A stretch of 64,000 nucleotides of DNA. It comes from an uncultured Erysipelotrichaceae bacterium. Lineage in GTDB: Bacteria > Bacillota_I > Bacilli_A > Erysipelotrichales > Erysipelotrichaceae. Both the position numbers and the translations under genes were made by a program. Numbering within the stretch: the first letter of the stretch is position 1; every line of letters begins with the position of its first letter. The stretch is from assembly GCA_903789495.1 (NCBI GenBank), contig CAIFEQ010000001.1:26439-90438 (forward strand), read 5' to 3'. Positions 63,259-64,000 of this stretch are shown here, piece by piece. The notes beneath the pieces were generated by a model that was not told the DNA's origin, did not search any database, and saw only the letters and a program-made list of their open reading frames with translations.

Positions 63259-64000
63259 TCAGTCTGCCGTGCTGGTGATGTTCTTCATATCCTCTTCATC
63301 TGCCCAGACGGAAGTGTGGATGACGATATCCGCACTCTTGGAACGTCTGACGCCGAGAATGGACAGCACCACGATCATGACAATGTTGACGACTGCCAGG
63401 GTCGTGCTGATGCTCAGAACCGACTTCCAGAGGATGACCAGCAGGCCGGCCAGGGACAGCGTGCACAGGAAGTAGTAGACACCGTTCGGCACATGCATCT
63501 TCGCCTTGGCCCAGGAATGCGGATACTTCTTCGGCATGTTGATGAAAGCCATGTAGTTCAGAATGGCATAGTACGAACTGATCAGCTGCACCATGTTGGT
63601 AATGGTGGTGATCGAGAAGCCGAAGATGATCGGGATCAGGCCGATGACGAACATGGCCGTCAGGATATACTTTCTGGCCCCGTACTTGTTCTTGCGCCCG
63701 AAGGCTTCCGGCAGCCAGCCGTCATCGCAGGACTGACCGAGCGTGATGGCATTGTAGGCAAAGGAAGAGTTCAGGGTCGACAGCAGTGCCATGATCGGGC
63801 CGCCGATGATGAAGGCATAGAAGAGCCAGGTCGGGAAGATCTTCTGCGCCGCAAAGACCAGCGTCGTGGAATCGCCGTATTCCTCAATCGACATGCAGCC
63901 GGTGGCCGCCATGGCAACGCCGACGTACAGCACGATCAGGGTCGGTACGGACATGATCAGAACCTTCGGAATATCAATGCGGGAATTCTTCGCATTCCGG
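63259..64000 (-). CDS. APC-family amino acid permease, 3' part (cut by window edge)
   Basis: The reading frame is open to the right edge (…KNSRIDIPKVLIMSVPTLIVL), so only the last 247 residues are seen. Helices and the loop NSSFAYNAITLGQSCDDGWLPEAFGRKNKYGARKY match the second half of APC permeases, ending in a charged tail. The amino acid or other cargo is unknown. With the dehydratase pair downstream it may import their substrate. Confidence 0.85.
   Translation of the reverse strand, partial: RNAKNSRIDIPKVLIMSVPTLIVLYVGVAMAATGCMSIEEYGDSTTLVFAAQKIFPTWLFYAFIIGGPIMALLSTLNSSFAYNAITLGQSCDDGWLPEAFGRKNKYGARKYILTAMFVIGLIPIIFGFSITTITNMVQLISSYYAILNYMAFINMPKKYPHSWAKAKMHVPNGVYYFLCTLSLAGLLVILWKSVLSISTTLAVVNIVMIVVLSILGVRRSKSADIVIHTSVWADEEDMKNITSTAD

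Overview
The window is chromosome from a Gram-positive, Firmicutes-type bacterium. The evidence is the comFA-comFC-secA-prfB order, a class A penicillin-binding protein with no outer-membrane genes, a glmS ribozyme, a lysine riboswitch and strong AGGAGG-type ribosome binding sites. Base composition is GC-rich apart from one AT-rich insert. A member of the Erysipelotrichia is my best guess, but this is inference from gene mix, not proof.

Layout. 1-9.3 kb: a leftward block with a frameshifted RluA-type pseudouridine synthase, prfB (with its programmed frameshift), secA, comFC and comFA; then a rightward DsbA-family oxidoreductase; then leftward MFS transporter, ispD, tRNA-Ala and tRNA-Ile. 9.3-15.1 kb: small membrane proteins, two flavodoxin-type redox proteins, a YihY-type protein, a PutP symporter, tRNA-Val with a possible old integration scar, and an Rrf2 regulator. 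15.2-18.3 kb: an M20 amidohydrolase and a YfcC-family transporter under one lysine riboswitch. 18.3-27.7 kb: a large class A PBP with an N-terminal pseudo-receiver domain, a HAD phosphatase, glmS with its ribozyme, a membrane pyrophosphatase and a small HMA protein.

27.7-34.0 kb: a compact integrated element in tRNA-Thr(CGU), bounded by 51-bp direct repeats. It carries integrase, repressor, Cro-like and excisionase-like regulators, a winged-helix protein, a PrimPol-type primase, a D5/SF3 helicase and an iteron-type candidate origin. It has no visible capsid, terminase, conjugation or cargo gene, so it looks like a minimal satellite or integrative plasmid.

34.0-64.0 kb: pyruvate kinase preceded by a possible pfkA remnant or leader ORF, a DUF4230 protein, an AlaX-type editing protein, a TauE/SafE permease, an esterase, a CapA-type lipoprotein, tRNA-Pro, a Ktr-type K+ uptake pair joined to a KdpD/KdpE-like two-component system, a MarR-controlled heterodimeric ABC exporter, an archaeal-type ornithine cyclodeaminase homologue, a B3/4-domain protein, a large uridine-kinase-like protein, pyridoxamine kinase, an M20 peptidase, Tex, and a tandem pair of enolase-superfamily dehydratases next to an APC permease cut by the right edge.

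The items most worth follow-up are the receiver-PBP fusion, the lysine-riboswitch-controlled YfcC/M20 pair, the minimal tRNA-Thr element with its candidate origin and replacement terminator, and the Ktr-Kdp hybrid locus.
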